A stretch of DNA of 64,000 nt from the NCBI RefSeq assembly GCF_002835805.1, contig NZ_PISE01000013.1, positions 47,946 through 111,945 on the forward strand, written 5' to 3'. The stretch's first letter is position 1; every line of letters starts with the position of its first letter. The translations under genes and the position numbers were made by a program. The notes below the pieces were generated by a model, which was not told the DNA's origin, made no database searches, and worked only from the letters and a program-made list of their open reading frames with translations. Positions 16,567 through 26,870 of the stretch are shown one piece after another. This stretch comes from Niallia nealsonii. Lineage in GTDB: Bacteria; Bacillota; Bacilli; Bacillales; Cytobacillaceae.

Positions 16567-18327
16567 ATGTGGAGAAAGAGAATAATTGGTATAGGAATTA
16601 TTTTAATGGTGGGGCTGGCTTGTTTGCTTGCACGTTTAGTACAAGTGCAGCTAGTTGAAACAAAACATTTTACAAAACATAACATTAATTTAACAGAAGC
16701 AAGCGTTAAGCAGCGATCCGAAGAAATTGTATTAGATAATGGAAGGGGAGGGTTTTTAGATAAGGATGGAAATTTCCTTACCCATCAGACACAATCGGTT
16801 TTAATCCTTTTTCCTTTTCTGAAAAGTATGGACTGGAACAAGAGCAAAGTAGCAGAAATTATAGGGGTTTCTGAATATCAGTTACAGGATGCAGTAAAAA
16901 CGGCAAAAGCTCCTATTGTTTTTGGAGGAGATGATCCTATTAGTTTAACAGATTTGCAGCGAGAAGCTATCAATAAAATGGCGATACCAGGGGTGTTTGC
17001 TGTGGAAAAAAAAGATAGTCTCAAAAATAATTTGGCAGAACAGCTTCTTGGAATAACAGGCCAAAATGAGGAGTTATTAGCAAAAAGATATCCAGACAAA
17101 AAACTCTCTTTTAACACACTAATAGGACTTACGGGCATGGAAAAAAGCTTTGATGAGTTTCTTTTGCCTGATGGAGAAGCAAAATTAGTCTATCATGTGG
17201 ATGGTATAGGAAAGCCATTGTTTGGCATTAACGTTAAATATGTAGAACCGGCAAACCCCTTTTATCCTGTTAATGTAAAAACGACTATAAATAAAGACCT
17301 TCAAGAAACAGCGGAGAAATTGGTGGACGAGCAAGGTATAAAAAAAGGGGGATTGGTTTTGTTAGACTTAGAAACCAATTCTGTAGCAGCGATGGTTTCT
17401 AGACCTGCGATTAATAAACAAAGCCCCTATGAAACAGAAGGAATAAACAATTTTATGCTAAAGCAGCAAATTGTCGGATCTGTGTTTAAAACAGTTGTAG
17501 CAGCGGCTGCTATTGATTATAAATTAGATGATGACAAGCGAATGTTTAACTGCAGTCAAAAGATTAATGGTGATCCTGATCCAAACTATCAACATGGAAT
17601 GTTAAATTTTACAAATAGTTTTGCAGTCAGCTGTAATAATACATTTGCAACAATTGCCAAGGAATTAAAAAATATAGATGCGAATATATTAGAAAATTAT
17701 GCAGAGAAATTATCGTTAACACAAATCGTTGGCTGGGAGGGAGCCATCTACCATACGAAAAATTTTAAACAATTGCAGGATGAGGAAAAGGGAAGAGTAT
17801 TTTTAACAGAAGAGGCCAAAAAGGATAATAATTTTGTTGCATTAACTGGGATTGGCCAAAATGAAGTCAGAGTAACTCCACTTGCAGTCGCCAATATGAT
17901 GGCAACGATCGCACGAGGAGGAGAAAAACAAAATGTGCGCATTGCATCAGAAATACAGTATAAAAACCGAAGCACCCTTTTAAAATTTAAGCAAGAAGAC
18001 TTATCGGGGGATACGATATCTCCTTATACTGCAGCAAGATTGCAAAAATTACTTCGAGAAGTGATTGTAAATGAAAGAGGTACAGGCAGCTGGTTTCAAG
18101 ATTTGCCATATGAAGTGGCAGGAAAATCAGGAACAGCAGAGACAGATGTGATGATAGAAGGAAAGCAGCTCCATAATAAATGGTTCGCTGGCTACTTTCC
18201 TTATGATAAGCCAAGATATGCACTAGTTACAGTCAATTTAGGCGTTTTTGCTGATGAAGGAGGAGTAAATCCATTATTCGCTGACATGGTTAAATCTGTT
18301 TATAAGTATGATCTAAAGTCAAAATAA
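16567..18327 (+). CDS. pbpI: Class B penicillin-binding protein PbpI (YrrR)
   Basis: Peptidoglycan D,D-transpeptidase of 586 residues, close to B. subtilis PbpI. The start chosen is ATG 16567 (MWRKRIIGIGII), since the only ribosome site is GAGGTG 7 bases before it. One N-terminal membrane helix (about 5-25), then a pedestal domain, then the transpeptidase domain with the three active-site motifs: S-x-x-K in GSVFKT (about 305-308), SCN in AVSCNNTF (about 355-357) and KSGT in GKSGTAET (about 520-523). In B. subtilis yrrR is linked to sporulation. Translation may be limited because the ribosome site is sequestered in the terminator stem of readthrough mRNA. Confidence 0.93.
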   Translation: MWRKRIIGIGIILMVGLACLLARLVQVQLVETKHFTKHNINLTEASVKQRSEEIVLDNGRGGFLDKDGNFLTHQTQSVLILFPFLKSMDWNKSKVAEIIGVSEYQLQDAVKTAKAPIVFGGDDPISLTDLQREAINKMAIPGVFAVEKKDSLKNNLAEQLLGITGQNEELLAKRYPDKKLSFNTLIGLTGMEKSFDEFLLPDGEAKLVYHVDGIGKPLFGINVKYVEPANPFYPVNVKTTINKDLQETAEKLVDEQGIKKGGLVLLDLETNSVAAMVSRPAINKQSPYETEGINNFMLKQQIVGSVFKTVVAAAAIDYKLDDDKRMFNCSQKINGDPDPNYQHGMLNFTNSFAVSCNNTFATIAKELKNIDANILENYAEKLSLTQIVGWEGAIYHTKNFKQLQDEEKGRVFLTEEAKKDNNFVALTGIGQNEVRVTPLAVANMMATIARGGEKQNVRIASEIQYKNRSTLLKFKQEDLSGDTISPYTAARLQKLLREVIVNERGTGSWFQDLPYEVAGKSGTAETDVMIEGKQLHNKWFAGYFPYDKPRYALVTVNLGVFADEGGVNPLFADMVKSVYKYDLKSK

Positions 18328-18407
18328 CCAGCAGATCGCAGCATACTGTCCTTTAATACTTTTCACTATTGCTTTCTCATGGTAGAATATGTACAGTCTT
18401 AATAAAT

Positions 18408-18431
18408 GTATGGTTAGTTACATAACCATAC
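18408..18431. promoter_or_regulatory. Perfect 9-bp dyad upstream of yrrS
   Basis: GTATGGTTA and TAACCATAC are exact reverse complements around GTTACA, about 50 bases before the yrrS start and 20 bases after a possible -10 (TAGAAT, 18383). It could be an operator or a leader hairpin. No regulator is recognised. Confidence 0.4.
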
Positions 18432-18483
18432 AAATAAATACAATCACCATTGACTGGAACAGAGAAATAGGAGGAGAAACACT

Positions 18484-19128
18484 TTGAATAGTGAAGATAA
18501 TACAAATAATCGAAGTCGTTCTGAGCAGCGCTCCAAAAGAAAAAAAACCAATTTAATTTTAAATAGTTTAATCGTAATAGTCATACTGCTAATTGTATTT
18601 GTATCTTATACAATTTTCGGCTCCAAAGATGAAGCGAATGGAGATAAAACAGTTAAGGAAAAAACTGCGGAAACAAAAAAAGACAATAATACAACAGAAA
18701 CTGTTAATGGAAATACAGATGAATCCACTAATTCTGATGAAGAAAAAACGCTAGAGGAAGACGAGTCTAAAACAGAAGAAGAAGCAATTGTAACAGAAGG
18801 AGGCAGTGATTCCAATGTTGTGAAAACAATTGAAAATCCTTCATGGGAATCTGTTGATACTACACAAACAGGTGAGCATAAAGCGGTTTATTCTGACGGA
18901 CCAGATTGGGATGAACAAGTGAAGGCATTAGCGTATGGTTCAGGCTTAGATGAGTCCGATATGGTAATCTGGTTTTTAGGGAATAATAACCACGACCCTC
19001 AGAAGTCAATTGGTACCGTATCATCTAAAGATAAATCCAAAAAATATCGTGTGTATATTGAATGGATCGACCAAAAAGGATGGAAACCTGTAAAAGTAGA
19101 AGAAATCAAAGACTTAAATATAAGATAA
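18484..19128 (+). CDS. yrrS: YrrS family membrane-anchored protein (DUF1510)
   Basis: 214 residues from a TTG start, 6 bases after GGAGGAG. A short basic cytoplasmic end (RSEQRSKRKKTNLILN) leads into one membrane helix (about 22-44, LNSLIVIVILLIVFVSYTIF). A low-complexity acidic linker (about 50-115, rich in E, T, N, K, D) follows, then the conserved extracellular DUF1510 domain (WESVDTTQTGEHKAVYSDGP, DWDEQVKALAYGSGLDESDM). It lies downstream of pbpI as in B. subtilis, where the two are a pair. An accessory role in cell-wall or spore-cortex synthesis is likely but not proven. Confidence 0.9.
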   Translation: MNSEDNTNNRSRSEQRSKRKKTNLILNSLIVIVILLIVFVSYTIFGSKDEANGDKTVKEKTAETKKDNNTTETVNGNTDESTNSDEEKTLEEDESKTEEEAIVTEGGSDSNVVKTIENPSWESVDTTQTGEHKAVYSDGPDWDEQVKALAYGSGLDESDMVIWFLGNNNHDPQKSIGTVSSKDKSKKYRVYIEWIDQKGWKPVKVEEIKDLNIR

Positions 19129-19132
19129 AAAT

Positions 19133-19168
19133 AAAAAATGTGGGTGAACATCATCCACATTTTTTATT
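19133..19168 (+). terminator. Terminator of yrrS
   Basis: AAAAAATGTGG pairs with CCACATTTTTT. It works in both directions and may also serve the minus-strand yrzA gene. Confidence 0.8.
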
Positions 19169-19199
19169 TATACATAAAATTAGCTTTTTAAAATAAATA

Positions 19200-19409
19200 T
19201 TATCTGTTTTTTGCTTTAAAATGAACGACTGCGGTAAAATAAGGTCTCCCGTTGTCGCTAATAGCCATTTGATGGCTAACAGAATAAACACCTAAAAAGA
19301 TGCCTTTGTTTATATCAATTTGCTCATTGATTTTTTTTTCTAAAGTCCTTAAATTATCTGCTTCAAAAAATTCAATTTTATCCTCAATTATGTCTAGATG
19401 AAAGTTCAT
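19200..19409 (-). CDS. yrzA: YrzA-like (DUF2536) small protein
   Basis: 69 residues (MNFHLDIIEDKIEFFEADNL, then RTLEKKINEQIDINKGIFL), ending in VVHFKAKNR. On the minus strand AAGGAAAGAG precedes the ATG. It matches the small YrzA/DUF2536 proteins encoded in the opposite orientation between yrrS and yrrT in B. subtilis. Soluble, no cysteine, function unknown. Position, length and the recognisable IEDKIEFFEA core support the call. Confidence 0.75.
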   Translation of the reverse strand: MNFHLDIIEDKIEFFEADNLRTLEKKINEQIDINKGIFLGVYSVSHQMAISDNGRPYFTAVVHFKAKNR

Positions 19410-19522
19410 TTCACTCTTCCTTTCCTATAAACTAATCCTTATTTTATCATACGTTATTTATCTTTTATTATAGAATGAAAAGTATTTTTTAAAGGAATTC
19501 AATCCCAAAATCAAATCAAAAA

Positions 19523-19547
19523 CATACTATGTTTATAGGAATAATAT
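19523..19547. promoter_or_regulatory. Candidate CymR box upstream of yrrT
   Basis: The sequence runs from CATACTATG into TTTATAGGAATAATAT and resembles the imperfect dyad of CymR, which represses the yrrT-mtnN-mccA-mccB genes in B. subtilis when cysteine is available. It lies just before the ribosome site. The match is by eye to a loosely recalled motif. Confidence 0.3.
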
Positions 19548-19569
19548 ATTTAATAAAGAGGTGTGGACT

Positions 19570-20223
19570 TTGGGAAATGAGTTTGCTGAGATTTTTGAAA
19601 AATGGGCTGATACTTATGATGAAAGCATAAAAAGTGATGCAGAATATAAAGAAGTATTTTTTGATTATGATAAAATTTTACAAGAAGTTGCAAAGCGAGC
19701 TTTTGGCCATGTTCTAGAATTTGGTCCTGGGACTGGAAATCTGACCGTAAAATTATTAAATAAGGGTTTGAGTGTTACAGCGATTGAGCCATCACAAGCG
19801 ATGCGCAAGCACGCAAAAGAAAAATTAGGAGAAAAGGCGATAATAAAAAATGGAGATTTTCTTGTCTTTGAAATAACAGAGAATCCACAAACGATTGTCA
19901 GCACATATGCATTTCATCACCTGACAGATAAGGAAAAACGGAAGGCGGTAGAGTTATATAGTAATTTCTTGCCTAGTGGTGGTAAAATAGTTTTTGCAGA
20001 TACGATGTTTACATCAAATGATAAATATTTGCAAACGATTAATGATGCAGTAAAAAAAGGCTATCCAAATTTAGCAGAAGATTTAAAACGTGAATATTAT
20101 ACAACTATTCCTATCTTAACGGAAATATTTCAGGATAATGGATTTACCGTTAAGTTTGAACAGTTTAATGATTTTGTCTGGATTATGGAAGGAGTCAAAA
20201 AAGGAGAAGAAGACGAAAAATGA
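19570..20223 (+). CDS. yrrT: SAM-dependent methyltransferase YrrT
   Basis: 217 residues from the TTG at 19570 ([18 protein letters not shown]), 6 bases after GAGGTG; the GTG at 19561 overlaps that site. Class I methyltransferase fold: motif [20 protein letters not shown] (about 50-68), then [19 protein letters not shown]. YrrT homologues are proposed AdoMet-dependent methyltransferases that feed S-adenosylhomocysteine to the recycling genes that follow. The stop overlaps the start of mtnN (ATGA), so the two are translationally coupled. The substrate is unknown. Confidence 0.92.
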   Translation: MGNEFAEIFEKWADTYDESIKSDAEYKEVFFDYDKILQEVAKRAFGHVLEFGPGTGNLTVKLLNKGLSVTAIEPSQAMRKHAKEKLGEKAIIKNGDFLVFEITENPQTIVSTYAFHHLTDKEKRKAVELYSNFLPSGGKIVFADTMFTSNDKYLQTINDAVKKGYPNLAEDLKREYYTTIPILTEIFQDNGFTVKFEQFNDFVWIMEGVKKGEEDEK

Positions 20224-20915
20224 AAATAGCAATCATTGGAGCAATGGAAGAAGAAGTAGCTTTATTAAGAGAGAGAATAACGAATAAAAAGGAGCAGCAA
20301 ATTGCAGGTTTTCAATTTATAGAAGGAAGTTTATTTGATAAAGAGGTAGTATTATTGCGTTCAGGCATTGGGAAAGTAAATGCAGCAATGAGTACGACGA
20401 TTTTATTAGAAAATTTTAAACCGGACTATTTGATTAATACAGGGTCAGCAGGAGGACTTAATCCAAAGCTGAATGTAGGTGATGTGGTTATTTCCAAAGA
20501 AGTGCGTCATCATGATGTGGATGCAACCATATTTGGATATGAGTACGGCCAAGTACCACAAATGCCTGCTGCTTTTGAAGCAAATGCTGAACTTGTTCAG
20601 ATCGCTGAAACTTGTGCGAAAGAGGTAGGAGATCATGCAGTTGTAAAAGGATTGATTACAACCGGAGATTCTTTTATTAATGATCCAGAAAAAGTGGCAT
20701 TTATTCAAAGTAAGTTTCAAGGACTGCAGGCTGTTGAAATGGAAGCAGCTGCGATTGCACAAGTTGCTTACCAATATAAACTGCCATTTGTCATTATTCG
20801 TTCTTTATCAGATATTGCTGGGAAAGAGTCACATCTTTCTTTTGATCAATATTTAGAAAAAGCAGCTGTTCATTCGGCAAATTTAGTAATGACAATTGTT
20901 TCTAAAATAAGCTAA
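20220..20915 (+). CDS. mtnN: 5'-methylthioadenosine/S-adenosylhomocysteine nucleosidase
   Basis: Hydrolyses methylthioadenosine and S-adenosylhomocysteine to adenine and a thioribose or ribosyl-homocysteine, in methionine salvage and autoinducer-2 precursor formation. 231 residues. It opens [19 protein letters not shown] with the catalytic Glu, has [20 protein letters not shown] near 75-94, [11 protein letters not shown] near 173-183 for the ribose, and [12 protein letters not shown] with the second catalytic Asp near 197. The start overlaps the yrrT stop by 4 bases. A terminator follows, so mccA-mccB probably also have their own promoter. Confidence 0.98.
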   Translation: MKIAIIGAMEEEVALLRERITNKKEQQIAGFQFIEGSLFDKEVVLLRSGIGKVNAAMSTTILLENFKPDYLINTGSAGGLNPKLNVGDVVISKEVRHHDVDATIFGYEYGQVPQMPAAFEANAELVQIAETCAKEVGDHAVVKGLITTGDSFINDPEKVAFIQSKFQGLQAVEMEAAAIAQVAYQYKLPFVIIRSLSDIAGKESHLSFDQYLEKAAVHSANLVMTIVSKIS

Positions 20916-20947
20916 TGCCACATGTTTTAACAATATTCATCTAAAAT

Positions 20948-20988
20948 AGTGGAGACTCTAAGAAAAATACTTAGAGTCCACTTCTTTT
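20948..20988 (+). terminator. Terminator between mtnN and mccA
   Basis: AGTGGAGACTCTAAG pairs with CTTAGAGTCCACT (one bulge), then TTCTTTTC. In B. subtilis these genes are one transcript, so this is either a partial terminator or a split of the operon. Confidence 0.75.
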
Positions 20989-21094
20989 CAAATCCTACTT
21001 TTCCACTCTGTATAATTATTTGTAAAAATAATTGTAAAACTCCTCTATATTTTTAATACAGCTGTAAAAATAAAAGGCAAAGGGAGGAAATGCC

Positions 21095-23156
<2,062 letters not shown>

Positions 23157-23168
23157 ATGCTGGAAAGG

Positions 23169-23204
23169 AAAGCTTTGACCAAAAATAGTGGTCAAAGCTT
23201 TTTA
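23169..23204 (+). terminator. Terminator of mccB
   Basis: AAAGCTTTGACC pairs exactly with GGTCAAAGCTTT, with T's following. Confidence 0.92.
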
Positions 23205-23450
23205 TCGCCCATTAAGGAGCTATTGCCCCTAAGAGAAAACGAGAAATCTTAAAAGCATGATTGAAGTTTCGCTTTATCATTTTGTTATCCCTAATAGCAA
23301 ATAAATTAGCAGTTAGTGATGGTTACAATCATTTTTCTCTCTTTTTTAATGGTTGTTAATTTCCAATTTTACTATTAATTTCATAAGGAGAAGAAATTGC
23401 TGGTATGATAAAGTAAGAAAATAGATAACTAGATAAAAAGGGGGAGAAAA

Positions 23451-23690
23451 ATGGAGAAGGCATTAAAAGATCTAATGGGGAAAATAGTAGACTTTAAAAG
23501 ATTTGCGATTGTTTTATTAGCTGTAGGCGTCTTTTTTTATTTAGGTGTTATCATTCCAACTCCCGATAAAACAGAAATAAATACTGCTGTAATGATGATG
23601 ATGACATCTGCTTGTTTAGGTGGATCTATTTTCTTTTTCGCAAAAGCAAAAAAATTAAAAAATAAATTAAATGAACTATCTAATAAATAA
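23451..23690 (+). CDS. yrhC: YrhC-like small membrane protein
   Basis: 79 residues, ATG after AAAAGGGGG. Two predicted membrane helices (about 16-34, FAIVLLAVGVFFYLGVII; about 45-65, VMMMMTSACLGGSIFFFAKA) flanked by basic ends (KAKKLKNKLNELSNK). It matches the YrhC family and has the same place, just after mccB and before yrzI, as in B. subtilis. Function unknown; membership in the CymR regulon in B. subtilis suggests a link to sulfur metabolism. Its own terminator surrounds it. Confidence 0.85.
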   Translation: MEKALKDLMGKIVDFKRFAIVLLAVGVFFYLGVIIPTPDKTEINTAVMMMMTSACLGGSIFFFAKAKKLKNKLNELSNK

Positions 23691-23692
23691 AG

Positions 23693-23740
23693 AAAAAGAG
23701 ACTAGCTTTTAAGGGGAACTTAAAGACTAGTCTCTTTTTT
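23693..23740 (+). terminator. Terminator of yrhC
   Basis: AAAAAGAGACTAG pairs exactly with CTAGTCTCTTTTT around a 21-base loop, with more T's after. A mobile repeat abuts it. Confidence 0.9.
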
Positions 23741-23960
23741 TGCTGTTTTCATAAACTTTGCTGCTTTTAAAGAAGTAGGTTGATTTTCGTTCCAGGATGC
23801 CCGCTTTCTGTGGGGCGGGCCGTGAGCCTCCTCAGTGGGATCTCACCTGTCCCGCGCTAATCCCACAGGAGTCTCGCGCCTTTCACTCCAATCAGCCTGT
23901 TTTAACCATGGATTTACTCATGGAAACTATCCGAAAAATAACAATCTTTTAGAAAATAGC
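23741..23960. repeat. MITE-like interspersed repeat, copy B
   Basis: About 220 bases. Ends are TGCTGTTTTCATAAACTTTG and, inverted, AACAATCTTTTAGAAAATAGC. It shares long near-identical blocks with the copy at 46612 (GCTTTTAAAGAAGTAGGTTG-type block, CCACAGGAGTCTCGCGCC, the block starting TGTTTTAACCATGGATTTAC). It carries an extra GC-rich hairpin (GCCCGC...GCGGGC near 23799-23819) missing in copy C. Confidence 0.85.
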
Positions 23961-24036
23961 TTTTTTTTAAAGGCTAAAGGAGAAAAACTTATTGTCAGAA
24001 TTAATTCTGTTTTTTTGCCTATTTTCTGAAAAATAA

Positions 24037-24079
24037 GTTTACAAAAATGGTAATAGAGGATATAATTACCAATGTAAAC
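24037..24079 (+). promoter_or_regulatory. Sigma-A promoter embedded in a nested dyad
   Basis: -35 TTTACA (24038-24043) and perfect -10 TATAAT (24061-24066) with a 17-base spacer. Around them GTTTACA (24037) pairs with TGTAAAC (24073-24079) and GGTAAT (24049-24054) with ATTACC (24065-24070), so the arms cover -35, spacer, -10 and start region. This looks like an operator for a dimeric repressor. It drives the 33-codon ORF at 24109. Confidence 0.65.
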
Positions 24080-24108
24080 AAATTATTTCTTAAAGGAGGT
24101 TGAATAAT

Positions 24109-24210
24109 ATGAAAAAGCATATCGTTGTATCAGCATGTTTATTAAATGAAAGCACAAAAATTTTATATGCAATCAACACAAATTCAACCTATAAGGAATG
24201 GAAGAGCTAG
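24109..24210 (+). CDS. Unrecognised 33-residue peptide ORF
   Basis: ATG lies 9 bases after a perfect AAAGGAGG, itself downstream of a strong promoter with a nested dyad. The peptide starts MKKHIVVSACLLNESTKILY and ends TYKEWKS. It has one cysteine (residue 10), a mildly hydrophobic start and no clear membrane helix. Two related terminators follow within 100 bases, so the unit is a discrete transcript of roughly 200-250 bases. I recognise no family. It may be a small protein, a leader peptide, or the ORF may be incidental to an sRNA. The strong expression signals argue that it is real. Confidence 0.5.
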   Translation: MKKHIVVSACLLNESTKILYAINTNSTYKEWKS

Positions 24211-24233
24211 TTTACGATAAATTCTGTCTATCC

Positions 24234-24266
24234 AACCGCAGGTGAATGGTGTCCTGCGGTTTTTTA
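24234..24266 (+). terminator. First of two related terminators
   Basis: AACCGCAGG pairs exactly with CCTGCGGTT, followed by a T-run. It ends the 33-codon unit. Confidence 0.92.
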
Positions 24267-24280
24267 TACCATTTTTAGGG

Positions 24281-24312
24281 AACCGCAGGGATTCATCTCT
24301 CTGCGGTTTTTT
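24281..24312 (+). terminator. Second, duplicated terminator
   Basis: AACCGCAG pairs with CTGCGGTT plus T-run. The stem repeats that of the hairpin 47 bases upstream, so this is a tandem duplication. Confidence 0.88.
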
Positions 24313-24383
24313 GTGTGATTTTTTCATAAATTTTTACATTTTTTATAAAAAAAGTAATTATGGATAGGAAAGGGGGTGAAATG

Positions 24384-24530
24384 ATGACACTAAATTTATT
24401 GTTTTTTACCATTATAATCAAAAAATATGAAAAGACATCAGAAGAAATTAACCATGAACAGGAAATAAATCGAATTATGGATGAACATAACAGAAGGAAT
24501 ATCTTGATAGGGGGTTCGCCGCGCATCTAA
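24384..24530 (+). CDS. yrzI: YrzI family small protein, copy 1
   Basis: 48 residues. The second of two adjacent ATGs is chosen because it is better spaced (7 bases) from AAGGGGG and aligns with the next copy. It starts MTLNLLFFTIIIKKYEKTSE, a short hydrophobic N-terminus followed by a charged helix (EINHEQEINRIMDEHNRR). This is the pattern of the small Bacillus YrzI proteins, which lie downstream of yrhC in B. subtilis. They are thought to be sporulation-related membrane-associated peptides; the function is not established. Confidence 0.7.
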   Translation: MTLNLLFFTIIIKKYEKTSEEINHEQEINRIMDEHNRRNILIGGSPRI

Positions 24531-24558
24531 TGATAAAAAACGAAAGGAGTGAAAAAGA

Positions 24559-24695
24559 ATGACCTTAAATATGTTGTTTTTTACCATTACGATAAAAAAG
24601 TAAAACAATCAGAAAAGGAACTTTTAGCAGAGCAGCAAATAGCAGAAATTATGGAAGAAAATAAAAGCAAACACTATTACATGAGTCGCTTTTAA
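24559..24695 (+). pseudogene. YrzI family copy 2, split at an A_AAA_AAG heptamer
   Basis: ATG after AAAGGAGTG starts MTLNMLFFTITIKK, then TAA at 24601. The stop directly follows A_AAA_AAG (24594-24600). Reading on in the -1 frame gives VKQSEKELLAEQQIAEIMEE and eleven more residues to TAA at 24693. That continuation aligns with copy 1 (KYEKTSEEINHEQEINRIMDE). So a full 45-residue YrzI protein is encoded in two frames. It is either a one-base loss in a run of A (dead gene or sequencing error) or programmed -1 frameshifting. The peptide made without shifting would be 14 residues. Confidence 0.65.
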
Positions 24696-24810
24696 ATGAC
24701 ATAAATAGAAAGGTGTTGAGGTATTATGATTATAAAACTACAAAATCGGCAAAAAATCTTCTGGGTGGAGAAGGATTCTACCTAACGGCTTAAACACTGG
24801 AGAAAATCTA

Positions 24811-24861
24811 ATGAATGTATATATATTATTGCTGACCTTGAAGTGGAGAAGAAAAAGGTAA
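24811..24861 (+). other. Possible third, truncated YrzI-like ORF
   Basis: A 16-codon ORF (MNVYILLLTLKWRRKR) has the short-hydrophobic-then-basic shape of a YrzI N-terminus. GGAGAAAA lies 5 bases upstream. It may be a remnant of a third tandem copy. A 19-codon ORF at 24726-24785 in between has no recognisable similarity. Confidence 0.25.
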
Positions 24862-24880
24862 ATTATTTTTTATTGAATTT

Positions 24881-24914
24881 AAAAACCACAAGTGACCATC
24901 ACTTGTGGTTTTTC
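24881..24914 (-). terminator. Terminator of fbp (bidirectional)
   Basis: AAAAACCACAAGTGA pairs exactly with TCACTTGTGGTTTTT around a 4-base loop, with A/T runs on both sides. It can serve fbp on the minus strand and the yrzI region on the plus strand. Confidence 0.9.
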
Positions 24915-24935
24915 CCCTATCTTATGGAAATGAAT

Positions 24936-26870
24936 TTAGTTTTTGACGAAACGATACTCTAACAGATGTTTTAAATCAGTAATTTGTTCTAATATTTTTT
25001 CGCCTACATTTGTTTCCAGTACTTTTTTTCTTCTAAGCTCACGATCTACTATTCTTTTTACTGATAAAACATCTGTACCATTCTGAAGCACATCTTCTTT
25101 GGAAGTAAATTGTTTATGTGCAACAAGCTGCATCCCATATGAATTATATAAAAGGGTATATCCAGCAATCCCAGTTTTTGATTGGTAGGCTTTAGAAAAT
25201 CCGCCGTCGATAACGATCATTTTTCCCTTTGCCTTAATTGGATTTTCTCCGTTTATTTCTTCAACAGGAGTGTGTCCATTAATGATATGCCCTTGATCTG
25301 GATTTAAATCAAATTCAGCTAAGATATTTCGGCAAATGTTTTCATCTTCCCGCAATTTATAATAAGCATTTTTTTCTTCTTTATGTGTTTTTTTATCTTT
25401 AATAAAATAACGTTCAAATGTCGTCATGTCTTTTTTTCCGAATAGCGAAGAATTTTCACCAGACCATAAATACCAAATCATATCTGTTGCTAAATCATCG
25501 GTTGTTTCGGGATGAGCAAAGCCAGCTTTTAAATAATACTCAAAAATATCCAACAATTTTTTGCCTGCATACTCTTGTCCATCAATGACCATTGTTTTCA
25601 TCGTTCCATCATTGTTGAGTGGAATACAGCCATGAATCAGAAGATTTCCATTATAAGGAAGATAGAGGCTGCCTTTTTTCATTAGAAAATTCATATGCCT
25701 GGCGAGTTTTTCTGAATGCTGAATGGCAAATAATAATTTTTCCAGTACTTCTTCTTCTTCTTTTAATAGCAATCCAGGATTTTCAGGATTAACTGTTGCA
25801 AAACATGTGTTTTCTAGCTGGTAGGTAATATCATTTAATTCAATGGTATTATTGTAGTAATTTATTTTTTCTAATAATAGTCTTCGCTTCATATGGAAAT
25901 CTGCGCGTCTTTTAATAATGGCACTTTCCAATTTAAATTGAATAATAGAAATAGCTTGATGAATTTTTGTTATTTGCAATATTTCTTCTGCAGAAACATT
26001 ACTTTCTTTTGAGGCTTTTGGCCGAAATGCTGAATTGTCTCCATAATATTTTTCCGCTAAATTAAGAAGCGGGCGCAAATTAATGCCATATACATCTTCG
26101 ATAATATCTAAATTATTGTATCTGGCACAAATGCGAATAATGTTGGCAAGACATACCTTTGATCCTGCAAATGCCCCTATCCACAACACATCATGGTTTC
26201 CCCACTGTATATCAACAGAATGGTAAGTCATTAATTTATCGACAATTTTATCAGGATCTGGCCCCCTATCGTAAATATCTCCTACAACATGAAGGTGGTC
26301 CACTACTAAATTTTGAATAGCATATGCCATGCCGCTAATTAGTTTTGGTGCTTGGCCTAAAGAAATAATTCTTTGGATAATTTCTGTATAGTATTCTTTT
26401 TTATTCTCTAGTTCATCTTTTTTATAAAGAAGTTCTTCAATAATATAAACAAACTGTTTTGGCAGCGCCTTTCTAACTTTAGAGCGTGTGTATTTAGAAG
26501 AAGCAAAGGATACGAGCTTAATTATTCGTTCAATTGTATCGGCATACCATTGATACAGTTGATCAGAACGTTCAAAGGATAATTTGACCATTTCTAGCTT
26601 TCCCTCAGGATAATAGACCAATGTAGCAAATTCATCTACTTCTTTTTGGGAAAGTTCTTCTTTAAATAAGTCTTTAATCTTTTCTTTTACATTGCCTGAA
26701 CCATTTCTTAATACATGTTGAAATGCATTATATTCTCCGTGAAGATCGCTGACAAAATGTTCGGTTCCTTTGGGCAGGTTCAAGATGGCTTCTAAATTGA
26801 TAATTTCTGTGACAACTTTTTCTTCAGAATCATATTTTTCTACTAATAAGTCCAAATATTTTGTATTCAT
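24936..26870 (-). CDS. fbp: Fructose-1,6-bisphosphatase class III
   Basis: Gluconeogenic enzyme converting fructose 1,6-bisphosphate to fructose 6-phosphate. This is the Firmicutes-type class III enzyme built on a metallophosphoesterase fold. The start chosen is the ATG at 26870 ([20 protein letters not shown]) after GAGGGGA; 19 upstream codons are ignored. 644 residues. Metal-site motifs in order: [12 protein letters not shown] (about 39-50), [16 protein letters not shown] (about 192-207), [10 protein letters not shown] (about 219-228), and late HGCIPLN and [10 protein letters not shown] with the histidine ligands. It stands alone between yrzI and sigK. Confidence 0.97.
   Translation of the reverse strand: MNTKYLDLLVEKYDSEEKVVTEIINLEAILNLPKGTEHFVSDLHGEYNAFQHVLRNGSGNVKEKIKDLFKEELSQKEVDEFATLVYYPEGKLEMVKLSFERSDQLYQWYADTIERIIKLVSFASSKYTRSKVRKALPKQFVYIIEELLYKKDELENKKEYYTEIIQRIISLGQAPKLISGMAYAIQNLVVDHLHVVGDIYDRGPDPDKIVDKLMTYHSVDIQWGNHDVLWIGAFAGSKVCLANIIRICARYNNLDIIEDVYGINLRPLLNLAEKYYGDNSAFRPKASKESNVSAEEILQITKIHQAISIIQFKLESAIIKRRADFHMKRRLLLEKINYYNNTIELNDITYQLENTCFATVNPENPGLLLKEEEEVLEKLLFAIQHSEKLARHMNFLMKKGSLYLPYNGNLLIHGCIPLNNDGTMKTMVIDGQEYAGKKLLDIFEYYLKAGFAHPETTDDLATDMIWYLWSGENSSLFGKKDMTTFERYFIKDKKTHKEEKNAYYKLREDENICRNILAEFDLNPDQGHIINGHTPVEEINGENPIKAKGKMIVIDGGFSKAYQSKTGIAGYTLLYNSYGMQLVAHKQFTSKEDVLQNGTDVLSVKRIVDRELRRKKVLETNVGEKILEQITDLKHLLEYRFVKN

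Noticed and set aside
23741..23960. CRISPR-like or tRNA-like element in the GC-rich part of repeat copy B
   Set aside because: No regular direct repeats or cloverleaf; the GC-rich hairpin is part of the interspersed repeat family.
23835..24029. 64-codon ORF, with a related 69-codon ORF at 46651-46860
   Set aside because: They look like paralogous proteins, but both lie wholly or mostly in the MITE-like repeat, lack ribosome sites, and are similar only because the DNA repeat is.
24037..24866. Type I toxin-antitoxin system formed by the 33-residue ORF and the YrzI peptides
   Set aside because: The small hydrophobic YrzI starts are suggestive, but no antisense promoter or overlapping RNA could be identified, and the 33-residue peptide lacks a membrane helix.
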